Positions 1 to 8,342 of a stretch of 59,793 bases of DNA are shown here, piece after piece; positions within the stretch are counted from its first letter, which is position 1; every line of letters starts with the position of its first letter. The notes under the pieces are model-generated. The model worked only from the letters and a program-made list of their open reading frames with translations, was not told where the DNA came from and ran no database searches. The stretch is from Planctomycetaceae bacterium (lineage in GTDB: Bacteria; Planctomycetota; Planctomycetia; Pirellulales; Pirellulaceae), in NCBI GenBank assembly GCA_024225195.1, contig JAAEMV010000199.1, forward strand, positions 1-59,793, written 5' to 3'. Made by a program: the position numbers and the translations under genes.

Positions 1-1
1 G

Positions 2-1111
2 GGGTTATCTGTGTTAGATCCGGATGCGATACGGCTCCTTTCTGAAGCAGATGCTGCGAAAGCGAAAGGATTGTTGACGCTGTTAAAACAAACGGAATCT
101 CAGCTTGCCAAATTGACTCAGTCGATCCCGACTGCCTATGTTGGGAAATTCTCTAAACCGCCCGTGATTAAACGTCTTTACCGTGGTGATCCACTTTCTC
201 CACGGGAGGAAGTTTATCCAGACGCGTTGGCCGTTCTGGGAACGTTGGGAATGACTTCGGATGAACCGGAGCATAGTCGGCGACTCAAGTTAGCCAAGTG
301 GATCGCTTCTGAGGATAATCCGCTAACGGCCCGTGTGATTGTTAATCGTGTATGGCATTACCATTTTGGCCGGGGATTGGTCGCAACGCCCAGTGATTTG
401 GGAAAAAACGGAGCTGTCCCCAGTCACCCGGAGCTTTTGGATTGGTTAGCCATTCGATTCATTGAAAATGATTGGTCGTTGAAATGGCTCCACCGCGAAA
501 TTTTATCATCGAGCACCTTTCAGCAATCCAGTCATCCACGAGCCGAAGCACTTGCCAAAGATGCTGATTGTAAACTGTTGTGGCGTTTTCCACTGAAACG
601 TCTTGAAGCAGAAGCGATTCGAGATTGCGTATTGCAGTTGACGGGAAAATTAAATCTAAAAGCTGGAGGTCCGGGGTTTTTATTGTTCAAGATCGATCGC
701 GAAAATGTTCATCATTATTTCCCATTAGAGAGTTTTGGTCCTGAGCATTTCAGGCGGATGATTTACATGACTAAAATCCGGCAGGAGCAGGATGAAGTGT
801 TTGGCGTATTCGATTGTCCCGACGGAGGTCAGACCATCCCAAATCGAAACCAGTCGACCACCGCGTTGCAGTCGCTGAATATGCTCAATAGTAAGTTCAT
901 GGTAGAGCAAGCGGAATTTTTATCTCAACGGTTACAACGCGAGGCAGGAAGTCAGGCAAATGATCAGATCAACCATGCGTTTGATTTAGCCTTTGCGAGA
1001 ACTCCGACCACAGGGGAATTCGAGGATGCAAAAGCATTGATACAGGAATTTGGTTTGGCATCTTTTTGCCGGGCAATTTTAAATTCGAATGAATTTTTAT
1101 TCGTGAGGTGA
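2..1111 (+). CDS. DUF1553 (PSD1) domain protein, 3' part only
   Basis: This is the C-terminal part of a large planctomycete protein of the DUF1549/DUF1553 type; the reading frame is open to the window edge, so the true start lies upstream. Family hallmarks are the segment around NRVWHYHFGRGLVATPSDLG (residues about 115-135 from the edge) and the late NRNQSTTALQSLNMLN segment. Full-length members usually run 700-1,000 residues and often carry an N-terminal cytochrome-like PSCyt1 domain, which would be outside this window. The stop is three bases before the GTG of the next gene, a DUF1501 protein. That is the classic pairing for this family and indicates one transcription unit. The biochemical role is unknown; an extracytoplasmic redox or polymer-related function is only a guess. 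Confidence 0.85.
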   Translation, partial: GLSVLDPDAIRLLSEADAAKAKGLLTLLKQTESQLAKLTQSIPTAYVGKFSKPPVIKRLYRGDPLSPREEVYPDALAVLGTLGMTSDEPEHSRRLKLAKWIASEDNPLTARVIVNRVWHYHFGRGLVATPSDLGKNGAVPSHPELLDWLAIRFIENDWSLKWLHREILSSSTFQQSSHPRAEALAKDADCKLLWRFPLKRLEAEAIRDCVLQLTGKLNLKAGGPGFLLFKIDRENVHHYFPLESFGPEHFRRMIYMTKIRQEQDEVFGVFDCPDGGQTIPNRNQSTTALQSLNMLNSKFMVEQAEFLSQRLQREAGSQANDQINHAFDLAFARTPTTGEFEDAKALIQEFGLASFCRAILNSNEFLFVR

Positions 1112-1114
1112 CCT

Positions 1115-2605
1115 GTGAGACCAAAATTAAAACCGTCCCACTTATTAAATCGTCGTTCGTTTCTGTCGAACACGATGACTGGTTTAAGCGGGATTGCGTT
1201 GACACAATTGCTTGCCTCCGAACGTTTGCTCGGGAATGTGGATGAAAGAAAATCACCGATTCGCCCGACAATTTTGCCGGAACAGCCGGCGTTAGCACGG
1301 AAACCACATTTCCCAGCTGCTGCGAAAAATGTCATCATGATTTTTTGCGCTGGAGCTTGTAGCCAAATAGATACTTTTGACTACAAGCCGGAATTGATCC
1401 GCATGCACGGCCAGGCGATGCCCGGAGAAAAGGTCGTTACGTTTCAGGGAGCGCAAGGAAGTTTGCAGAAAAGCCCTTGGGATTTCAAACCTCGCGGCGA
1501 AAGCGGCAAGATGGTTTCAACGCTAGTCGATAACATAGGTGAGATGGCAGACGATATTTGTTTTCTTCACTCGTTAACAGGGAAGACGAATACACACGGG
1601 CCGGGTGAGAATTTTATGTCGACAGGATTCACACTCGATGGTTTTCCCAGCATTGGTGCCTGGGCGACCTATGCGCTGGGGAGTGATAACAATGAACTGC
1701 CGGCTTTTGTAGCGATTCCCGATCCGCGCGGCACACCCCAGTCCAGTGTCAATAATTGGGGGCCTGGTTTTTTACCCGCTGTATTTCAGGGCACAAATTT
1801 TAACGCTGCCAACCCCATTCGAAATCTTGCTCGACCGGCTGGAATTTCTAATCGAGAAGATGTCGCTACCCGCGCATTTTTGAGGCGAATGAATGAGCGG
1901 CATTTGGCTCAGTTTCCGGGGGACACTGAATTAGCGGCGCGGATAGCGAGTTACGAACTGGCGGCGAAAATGCAATTGAGTGTTCCGGAGATTAGTGATT
2001 TATCGACCGAGCCGGAACATATTTTGTCTCTGTACGGCGCAAACGATTCCTCGAATGAGTTGAAATCTAGTTTTGCAAAGAACTGTATTTTGGCGAGGCG
2101 ATTAGTTGAAAAAGGCGTTCGCTTCGTTCAGTTATTTAACGGCGCCTATCAGACCGGCGGCGAAGGAACTAGTAACTGGGATGGCCACAAATTCCTTGAG
2201 AAACAATATGCAATCCATGGTCAGATACTCGACCAACCCGTCGCTGGGCTCCTCAAAGATCTTAAACAAAGAGGGTTGCTCGAAGATACTCTGGTCGTTT
2301 GGTGTACCGAATTTGGACGAATGCCAACGTTCCAGGCAGGAGCAAGCGGCCGGGATCATAATCCATCCGGCTTTACTGCCTGGCTAGCCGGTGCCGGAGT
2401 AAAAAAAGGGTTTAGTTTTGGTGCGACCGACGAGTTCAGTTACAAAGCGGTTGAGGATGTCGTTTCCGTTTATGATTTTCACGCCACGATACTCCATCTA
2501 TTGGGACTCGATCATGAGCGATTGAGTTTTTATCACGACGGAATTGAACGGCGGCTGACCGACGTCCACGGAAACGTCATCAAGCAGATTTTGAATCGTA
2601 CTTGA
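1115..2605 (+). CDS. DUF1501 secreted protein (alkaline-phosphatase-fold)
   Basis: A 496-residue protein of the DUF1501 family, which has an alkaline-phosphatase/sulfatase-like fold but no formylglycine motif. The N-terminus carries a twin-arginine-like signal (NRRSFLS at about residues 12-18 followed by a hydrophobic stretch), so export in folded form is likely. Family landmarks are the N-terminal strand [19 protein letters not shown], the [13 protein letters not shown] segment, and the late WCTEFGRMP and GRDHNPSGF segments. The GTG start lies three bases after the stop of the DUF1553 gene, so the two are probably co-translated. DUF1553/DUF1501 pairs are abundant in planctomycetes and their substrate is not established. 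The family assignment is firm; the function is unknown. Confidence 0.9.
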   Translation: MRPKLKPSHLLNRRSFLSNTMTGLSGIALTQLLASERLLGNVDERKSPIRPTILPEQPALARKPHFPAAAKNVIMIFCAGACSQIDTFDYKPELIRMHGQAMPGEKVVTFQGAQGSLQKSPWDFKPRGESGKMVSTLVDNIGEMADDICFLHSLTGKTNTHGPGENFMSTGFTLDGFPSIGAWATYALGSDNNELPAFVAIPDPRGTPQSSVNNWGPGFLPAVFQGTNFNAANPIRNLARPAGISNREDVATRAFLRRMNERHLAQFPGDTELAARIASYELAAKMQLSVPEISDLSTEPEHILSLYGANDSSNELKSSFAKNCILARRLVEKGVRFVQLFNGAYQTGGEGTSNWDGHKFLEKQYAIHGQILDQPVAGLLKDLKQRGLLEDTLVVWCTEFGRMPTFQAGASGRDHNPSGFTAWLAGAGVKKGFSFGATDEFSYKAVEDVVSVYDFHATILHLLGLDHERLSFYHDGIERRLTDVHGNVIKQILNRT

Positions 2606-2651
2606 ATCGTAGAATTTTAATCTAAGCAAAAATAGCGCTAACTCCAGAGCC

Positions 2652-4112
2652 CTACTTTGTTGGGATTTGCCGCAGCGTGGCGACTAAATAATCCCAATAT
2701 TTTTTAACACTTGCGATCTCACACTTTTCGTCGGGCGAGTGCGGATTCTTGATCGTTGGTCCAAAAGAAATCATATCCAATCCAGGATAGACGCTTCCGA
2801 TGATCCCGCATTCAAGCCCGGCATGCACGGCATTGACGGTGGGTTCAACGCCGAACAGATCAGAATAAATTTGAGTCATTTGACGGAGGATTTCTGAATC
2901 GGCATTGGGTTTCCAGCCCGGGTAGCCACCGGAATGTTTGACATCGGCTCCGGCGAGTTGGAAAGCGGATTCGATCGTTCTCGCAAGGTCATCACGAGCG
3001 GTTTCGACACTGCTTCGTGTCAAAAACTGAACCAAAACCGTACCTGACTCAACCAACACTCTGGCGAGACTGGTTGAAGTTTCAACGAGACCCGGCATCT
3101 CGTCGCTCATCCGGGCAACGCCACAAGGGGCAGCATAGACCGCCCGAATTAGATTTTCTTGTGAAGTGGAATCCATTACTGTTTCCACTGGGGATGCCGG
3201 TTCGATGGACACCATCAGTTCAGGCTCGGTTCGAATGAGTTCAGTTTGAATGACACCAATCGTCTCTGCAATGTGCTTTTTGAAGTGATCCGCTTGATCG
3301 GAATCAACAACGACGACAGCAAATGACTCCCGAGGAATTGCGTTTCTCAAACTGCCACCGTCGAGAGATGCGATTCTAAGTCCAAAATTCTTGGAGCCAT
3401 CCCAGAGCAGACGGTTCATAATTTTATTGGCGTTTCCGCGACCAAGATGAATTTCACACCCCGAATGGCCACCACGCAGACCTTTGACTGAAACTTTGAA
3501 TGCGGTTCCGTCACCTGTAGGCACCTGTTCGTAGTTCGCATTGATATTTGTGTCGATTCCACCTGCGCAACCGATGCACAATTCTCCTTCGTCTTCGGTG
3601 TCGGTATTTAAGAGAATCGAACCGGTTAGAATTCCAGGTTGAAGCTTGAAGGCACCCGTCATTCCGGTTTCTTCGTCAATGGTGAATAGCGCTTCGACCT
3701 GCCCGTGTTCGATATCGGTCGCGGACAGCACTGCCATGATCGAGGCAACTCCCATCCCGTTGTCAGCACCGAGTGTTGTTCCTTCGGCGGTAAGCCATCC
3801 ATCATCTGTGATGACAGATCGAATTCCCTCGGTTTCGAAATCGAAAACAGTATCGGCATTTTTTTGATGAACCATGTCGAGATGACCCTGAAGAATCACG
3901 CCCTGGCGGTCTTCCATTCCGGGAGTTGCCGGCTTGCGAATAATTACATTGCCAATGTCATCTACAATGGTTTCCAGATTTAAACCCTCACCGAACTGTT
4001 TCATAAATTCGATGACACGTCCCTCTTTTTTAGAGGGCCTCGGGACAGCGTTCAATTCTTCGAAGTGAGTCCAAACAGCGTTAGGTTCGAGACGAGTTGC
4101 GGCTTCATTCAT
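2652..4112 (-). CDS. pepD: Cytosolic Xaa-His / nonspecific dipeptidase PepD (M20 family)
   Basis: A 486-residue M20-family metallopeptidase, the normal length for PepD (aminoacyl-histidine dipeptidase), which hydrolyses dipeptides in the cytoplasm with two zinc ions. Visible metal and catalytic motifs are GHLDMVHQK (about residues 75-83), the GADNGMG bridging-Asp segment (about 115), DEETGMTGA with the catalytic Glu pair (about 145), HSGCEIHLG in the dimerisation or lid region, and HAGLECGIIGS near the C-terminus with the last His ligand. There is no signal peptide. The gene is convergent with the DUF1501 gene, with about 46 bases between stops, and divergent from the DMT permease. It looks like a housekeeping peptide-turnover enzyme unrelated to its neighbours. 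Confidence 0.93.
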   Translation of the reverse strand: MNEAATRLEPNAVWTHFEELNAVPRPSKKEGRVIEFMKQFGEGLNLETIVDDIGNVIIRKPATPGMEDRQGVILQGHLDMVHQKNADTVFDFETEGIRSVITDDGWLTAEGTTLGADNGMGVASIMAVLSATDIEHGQVEALFTIDEETGMTGAFKLQPGILTGSILLNTDTEDEGELCIGCAGGIDTNINANYEQVPTGDGTAFKVSVKGLRGGHSGCEIHLGRGNANKIMNRLLWDGSKNFGLRIASLDGGSLRNAIPRESFAVVVVDSDQADHFKKHIAETIGVIQTELIRTEPELMVSIEPASPVETVMDSTSQENLIRAVYAAPCGVARMSDEMPGLVETSTSLARVLVESGTVLVQFLTRSSVETARDDLARTIESAFQLAGADVKHSGGYPGWKPNADSEILRQMTQIYSDLFGVEPTVNAVHAGLECGIIGSVYPGLDMISFGPTIKNPHSPDEKCEIASVKKYWDYLVATLRQIPTK

Positions 4113-4340
4113 GATTTAGAGCTACGAATAATGGACAGCGGATGTTTCCAGTCATTGTAGGAATTCGAGGTTTGAATACTACTACTTTGAACGCTTTTGA
4201 GGTGATTGGAGAATGTTTTAACTTGGCTCTATCTTGTTTTTGATTTAAATCGTGTAGCAGGTCGACGTTTTTCAGTGTGTCGTTTAGGCTGGGCACCGAT
4301 TCTCAAGAAATTTCAGTGCGCAATTTAAATCTCCAACTCT

Positions 4341-5201
4341 ATGATTTACCTGATATTACAAGTTGTATTTGCTTCGTCATTTACGCTGTTCATAAAATGG
4401 GCGCAAATTCGAAGGCAGGAAAATGTTATTACGATTGGAGCGATCAATTATATTGTCGCCGCAGTTTCAATCATTCCTGTATTTTTTGTTTCGAATCTTA
4501 CTCCCGTTTCGTTTGGTGCGCTCTGGACGGGTGGCTCAATGGGAGCCGTTTATTTCATAGCATTCTTTTTTGCGATTTATTCGATTCGTAAGGTAGGAGC
4601 GTCGACGACGACAGTCGTCAGTGTTCTCTCAATTTTGATGCCGATTGGGTTCGCGGCTATTGTCTGGCAGGAAAAACCAGATGTTGTGCAGTCCATTGGC
4701 ATTGGGATGGCGCTATTAGCGTTGACACTGATTGGTGCGCAAAAAAATCCTCATCCAAGTGACTTTGAAACGAAGTCTCGCTGGATGGTGCCGTTGGTGT
4801 TATTTTCGTTTTTTTTACTGTGTGGTTTCAGTCGCCTCTCACAGGAGGCTTTCAAGCACGTTAGTTCTCCTGAGCATCGTCCAACCTTTATCTTGGCTGC
4901 CTTTACAGTCGCGGCAATTCCATCGCTAATTGTGTTGATTTACGGGAGACGTATGCCATCGCCAATGGAGTGGTTTATTGGGTTTCTGATGGGGATTTCC
5001 AATAATTTGCAAACCTATTTTGTGTTATTGGCCCTTCATTATTTTGAAGGCTTCATCGTTTTTCCCGTCACCAGCGCAGGAGGAATTGTTTTGACGACAC
5101 TTGTCGCAACAGGCTTGTTAAAAGAACAATTAAACAAGCGGACCTACGCCGGGATCGCGATCGCAGTCGTCTCGCTATTTCTCTTGTACTGGATTCCGTA
5201 G
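4341..5201 (+). CDS. EamA/DMT-family inner-membrane permease
   Basis: A 286-residue, strongly hydrophobic protein with about ten predicted membrane helices in two five-helix halves, the standard architecture of drug/metabolite transporters (EamA). It begins directly in a membrane segment (MIYLILQVVFASSFTLFIKW) and ends with one. The typical internal phrase SVLSILMPIGFAAIVWQEKP matches the end of an EamA repeat. The substrate cannot be read from sequence. The next gene, an SDR on the opposite strand, ends 17 bases after this stop, and kynurenine-type catabolic genes follow. Export or uptake of an aromatic or amino-acid metabolite is therefore possible but is inference. No clear Shine-Dalgarno sequence precedes the ATG. 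Confidence 0.85.
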   Translation: MIYLILQVVFASSFTLFIKWAQIRRQENVITIGAINYIVAAVSIIPVFFVSNLTPVSFGALWTGGSMGAVYFIAFFFAIYSIRKVGASTTTVVSVLSILMPIGFAAIVWQEKPDVVQSIGIGMALLALTLIGAQKNPHPSDFETKSRWMVPLVLFSFFLLCGFSRLSQEAFKHVSSPEHRPTFILAAFTVAAIPSLIVLIYGRRMPSPMEWFIGFLMGISNNLQTYFVLLALHYFEGFIVFPVTSAGGIVLTTLVATGLLKEQLNKRTYAGIAIAVVSLFLLYWIP

Positions 5202-5217
5202 AGCAATTAATGCAGCG

Positions 5218-6006
5218 TTACAGTGATTTGGTGCGACCACCATCAACTGGCAAGTTGATGCCGTTGATATAGGACGCCAGATCAGACGCGAGGAATGCAA
5301 TTGCGGTAGCAACTTCACACGGCTCAGCAAATCGTTTTGCTGGGATGGAGTTCTTCATTGCCTCGCTGATGGCATCGGTTGACTTGCCTGTTTTTTCAGC
5401 TTTATTGGCGATGATCGTGCTTAAGCGTTCGGTGGCTGTCGCTCCCGGTAAAACGTTGTTGACCGTGATGCCGAAGGAGCCAAGTTCGTTGGCGAGTGTT
5501 TTAGACCAATTGGCAACGGCTCCGCGGATTGTGTTGGAGACCCCCAAGCCATCGAGCGGTTGCTTTACCGACGTTGAAATTACGTTGATGATTCGCCCAA
5601 AACCAGCTGCTTTCATCCCGGGCACGACCGCTTGGGCGAGCAAATGATTACATTTGAGATGTTGAGTAAATGCATTTTCAAATTCAACCAACGATGCTCC
5701 GAAAACATCGCCGCCAGGAGGACCTCCTGTATTGTTGACCAGAATGTGGAAGGCGGTCGAGCTATTCAGCTGCTTCTGAACCGCTTCTGCAAGTGCATCA
5801 GGGTTTTGAAAATCAGCGACCAAAAACTGGTGAGTCTGACCATTCAAGTTGGGTAATTCGTCTTTTACTTGCATTAACCGCTGTTCATTTCGAGCGACGA
5901 GGGTCACGTTAGCACCACATTGAGCCAGGGCGAGAGCCGAAGCCTTCCCGATCCCTTGAGTGCTGCCGCAGACGAGTGCATTCTTGTTTTTCAAGTCGAT
6001 TTGCAT
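5218..6006 (-). CDS. SDR-family oxidoreductase with substituted catalytic residues
   Basis: A 262-residue short-chain dehydrogenase/reductase-fold protein. The nucleotide-binding motif is GSTQGIG (residues 14-20) and NNTGG (91-95) replaces the usual NNAG. The catalytic Ser is visible at about 144, but the YxxxK motif is not: alignment on the following helix puts Ser157 where Tyr and Arg161 where Lys would be (VSNTIRGAV). This matches a recognised SDR subgroup annotated as beta-ketoacyl-ACP-reductase-like that lacks a perfect catalytic tetrad. The gene is divergent from the ACMSD-like decarboxylase, and I recall similar SDRs in bacterial kynurenine-degradation clusters, so a role in 3-hydroxyanthranilate metabolism is a reasonable inference. 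It may not act as a standard dehydrogenase. Confidence 0.88.
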   Translation of the reverse strand: MQIDLKNKNALVCGSTQGIGKASALALAQCGANVTLVARNEQRLMQVKDELPNLNGQTHQFLVADFQNPDALAEAVQKQLNSSTAFHILVNNTGGPPGGDVFGASLVEFENAFTQHLKCNHLLAQAVVPGMKAAGFGRIINVISTSVKQPLDGLGVSNTIRGAVANWSKTLANELGSFGITVNNVLPGATATERLSTIIANKAEKTGKSTDAISEAMKNSIPAKRFAEPCEVATAIAFLASDLASYINGINLPVDGGRTKSL

Positions 6007-6088
6007 TCAGATTCCTTTTTTATTGGTATATTTCATTGTACGGCATTTTCTAATACGCGTTCGAAACGAAAGATATTCTGTAACCCCA

Positions 6089-7174
6089 ATGGATCGTAAA
6101 CTTCGTATTAACGGGCATTCGCATCTGCTTCCTTATCCGGAAGAAATTCCGCAGTTCTTAAAAGACAATGAAATCTTTTGGGTCGATCAGGACAAAAAGT
6201 ACATGTTGCAAAAAGGCTGGAAGCGACCGGTAACGGATTCCAGCTTTTTCCTCGATGAAAAACTGGAATGGATGGAACGTTATAAAATCGATCACGCTGT
6301 CGTCCTGAATCTATCGCAGTTGTACGGTAATGGTCTGCGTTTGGAAACCATGAAGAAAGCGTTGCGATTCCAGAACGATTTCAATGCAAGGATACAGCGA
6401 GAAAATCCCTCTAAATTTACTTGCGGGTTTGTGGTTCATCCTGGATACGTCAACGGAGCATTGTGGGAAATACAGCGTTGCGTTGAAGAACTTGGTTTGC
6501 GGCTACTTTGTTTGCCAACCCATTACATGGATACGATAGGTTCGTGGCAGTGCATTTTCGATGAAGAAAATGAAAAAATATTTGAGCTATGCAGTCGGTA
6601 CAATTTAGCGGTCGAAGTCCATCCTTATGATGGAGAGAAATTTGTAAAGCTTGAAAATCGAGCTTGGCGATTTCATTTGATTTGGATGTTAGCCCAGTGT
6701 GCAGATGCCTATCACTTTTTAACGTTAAACGGATATCAGGATAAGTTTCCAAATATGCGTGTTTGTTTTGCGCATGGAGGACAACTCGCTCAAATCAATC
6801 TGGGACGCAGGATTCAGGGATTTGATGGCAGGCCAGATTTATTTGAGGGAATGCAGCATCCACGCCAAGCGGTTGGTCATAAAAATATCTTTTTCGATAC
6901 GCTAGTCCATGATACCGGTTCGCTAAAACTTTTAATTGAGAATCAGGGCACCAATCAAGTAATTTTAGGACTCGACGATCCCTATCCGCTAGGAGAAATG
7001 GAGTCGGAACCTCAATCTTCCTATCCAGGAAAGATTCTTGATCTTGCGATTGAGAGAGAAATCATCAACGAGTCAGAGTATGACTCCATTTGGTCTCAAA
7101 ACGTAATTCAATGGCTTTGTGGTGATGACCAAGTTGAGAAAAAGCGACTTGTCGACCGAATTTTGTCAGTTTGA
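6089..7174 (+). CDS. 2-amino-3-carboxymuconate-6-semialdehyde decarboxylase (ACMSD-like)
   Basis: A 361-residue amidohydrolase-2 family protein. The start was placed at the ATG giving MDRKLRINGHSH, because an earlier in-frame start would overlap the divergent SDR gene. ACMSD removes the carboxyl group from the ring-cleavage product of 3-hydroxyanthranilate, using a zinc ion. The known ligands of the Pseudomonas enzyme (His9, His11, His177, Asp294, with His228 catalytic) fall here at His10, His12 (HSH), His178 (VEVHPYDGE), Asp296 (LGLDDPYPLGE) and His229 (CFAHGG), a nearly residue-for-residue spacing. The DPYPLGE segment is characteristic of ACMSD rather than other amidohydrolases. The aldehyde dehydrogenase and RidA-type deaminase about 1-3 kb away would catalyse the next two steps. 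Confidence 0.85.
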   Translation: MDRKLRINGHSHLLPYPEEIPQFLKDNEIFWVDQDKKYMLQKGWKRPVTDSSFFLDEKLEWMERYKIDHAVVLNLSQLYGNGLRLETMKKALRFQNDFNARIQRENPSKFTCGFVVHPGYVNGALWEIQRCVEELGLRLLCLPTHYMDTIGSWQCIFDEENEKIFELCSRYNLAVEVHPYDGEKFVKLENRAWRFHLIWMLAQCADAYHFLTLNGYQDKFPNMRVCFAHGGQLAQINLGRRIQGFDGRPDLFEGMQHPRQAVGHKNIFFDTLVHDTGSLKLLIENQGTNQVILGLDDPYPLGEMESEPQSSYPGKILDLAIEREIINESEYDSIWSQNVIQWLCGDDQVEKKRLVDRILSV

Positions 7175-7273
7175 CGTGTAACTTCCAGTTCAACTATTTT
7201 ACTGCTGACCGCTCAATAGCTTGCCACCGTCTGATTTTTGCAAGAAAATCGATTGTCTTGATAGGAGCGAGTG

Positions 7274-8302
7274 ATGAAACGATCCAGTACTTCGATCTCA
7301 AAAGCAGTTGCCACCGATTTAGATGGTAATTCCGATTCAAGCTTGCCGGCGGAAAATGCGCAGCGGCCTACAGCCAAAAGATACGCGCGCTATAAATCGG
7401 TAATCGATTGCGTTTATCGACGTGACCGGTTTTTATTATCCGACATAAAATCGGCGTGCTATCCGGAGCAGCCTGGATTCGTGACCCGGCTCGTCAATGA
7501 TTTGGTGAACTCCGGGTGGGTGATTCGGGAATCCGAGGGCGGCAAAGATTACCGTTGGAACCCCAGCCGAACATTTTCTCCTATTCGTTGGATTGATGAA
7601 AAAATATTCGGGTCGCAAATTAAGGTATCGCCAAAGGCAGGTCGGCCTCGTGAGCGGTTGCTGCATCAGGGTGCCGAGCTGTTGTCAAATTCAGAATTAC
7701 TCGCCATTCTTATTCGCAGTGGTCGACCGGGAGAATCGGCGGTTACGGCCGGGCAGAAAATTGCGAAGGAATACGATGGCCGCTTGGAAGATTTGCCCGC
7801 GGCAGGACGTGGCGAGTTAAAGTCAATCAGCTGCGCCGTCGAAAAGACAGCCTACTGTCAGATGATGGCAGGGATAGAGTTAGGTCGACGAATTGCCGCA
7901 CTTTCGGATGAGAAAATAACCGTCCGAATCAATTCAAGCTCGGACGCGATTGCTTTTTGTGAGCGTTTCTTTCAACGGCTCATCATCGATGGAAAACAGG
8001 AAGAGTTTCACATCGTCACCTTAGATACAAAAAATCAGGTTATCGATACCCACCAAATTACCGTGGGAACACTCGATGCGAGTCTTGTGCATCCCCGCGA
8101 AGTTTTTCGAGCTGCCATCAAAGATGCAGCTTCGTCGGTTATTTTGGTCCACAATCATCCGTCAGGCGATCCAACACCTAGCCAGCAGGACCACGCAGTT
8201 ACTCGACGGCTAACGGAATCGGGAGAACTGATTGGGATCGAAGTACTCGACCACATTGTCCTTGGAAAAAATGGATCAATAAGTATTCAAGCGTCCACTT
8301 AA
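7274..8302 (+). CDS. radC: RadC-family JAB/MPN-domain protein with N-terminal helical extension
   Basis: A 342-residue protein of the RadC (DUF2466) family. The UPF0758 helix-hairpin-helix region begins at GRPRERLLHQGAELLSNSELLA (about 125-145) and the C-terminal JAMM domain holds the metal motif HNHPSGDPTPSQQD (about 296-309) with an upstream Glu in EEFHIVTLD. RadC was named for DNA repair, but its true role is unsettled; the JAMM motif suggests a metalloprotease-like activity. About 110 residues precede the usual RadC start, including a segment (about 40-95) that reads like a winged helix (VIDCVYRRDRFLLSDIKSAC, then LVNDLVNSGWVIRE). The start is ATG 7274, six bases after AGGAG; a GTG three bases earlier is the alternative. 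The gene interrupts the aromatic-degradation genes. Confidence 0.88.
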   Translation: MKRSSTSISKAVATDLDGNSDSSLPAENAQRPTAKRYARYKSVIDCVYRRDRFLLSDIKSACYPEQPGFVTRLVNDLVNSGWVIRESEGGKDYRWNPSRTFSPIRWIDEKIFGSQIKVSPKAGRPRERLLHQGAELLSNSELLAILIRSGRPGESAVTAGQKIAKEYDGRLEDLPAAGRGELKSISCAVEKTAYCQMMAGIELGRRIAALSDEKITVRINSSSDAIAFCERFFQRLIIDGKQEEFHIVTLDTKNQVIDTHQITVGTLDASLVHPREVFRAAIKDAASSVILVHNHPSGDPTPSQQDHAVTRRLTESGELIGIEVLDHIVLGKNGSISIQAST

Positions 8303-8305
8303 TCG

Positions 8306-8342
8306 AATTTGCGGGACAAGGATTCTTGTATCACCGCAATTA
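8306..8342. terminator. Imperfect inverted repeat between convergent radC and aldehyde dehydrogenase genes
   Basis: TTGCGG (8309-8314) pairs with CCGCAA (8334-8339), and inside it ACAAG pairs with CTTGT around a GATT loop. It sits in the 37 bases between two convergent stops, where a bidirectional terminator would be expected. There is no clean T-tract, so the call is weak. Confidence 0.35.

Noticed and set aside
5960-6088. N-terminal extension of the ACMSD-like gene
   Set aside because: It would overlap the divergent SDR gene. The ATG at 6089 aligns the first zinc motif to within one residue of the known enzyme.
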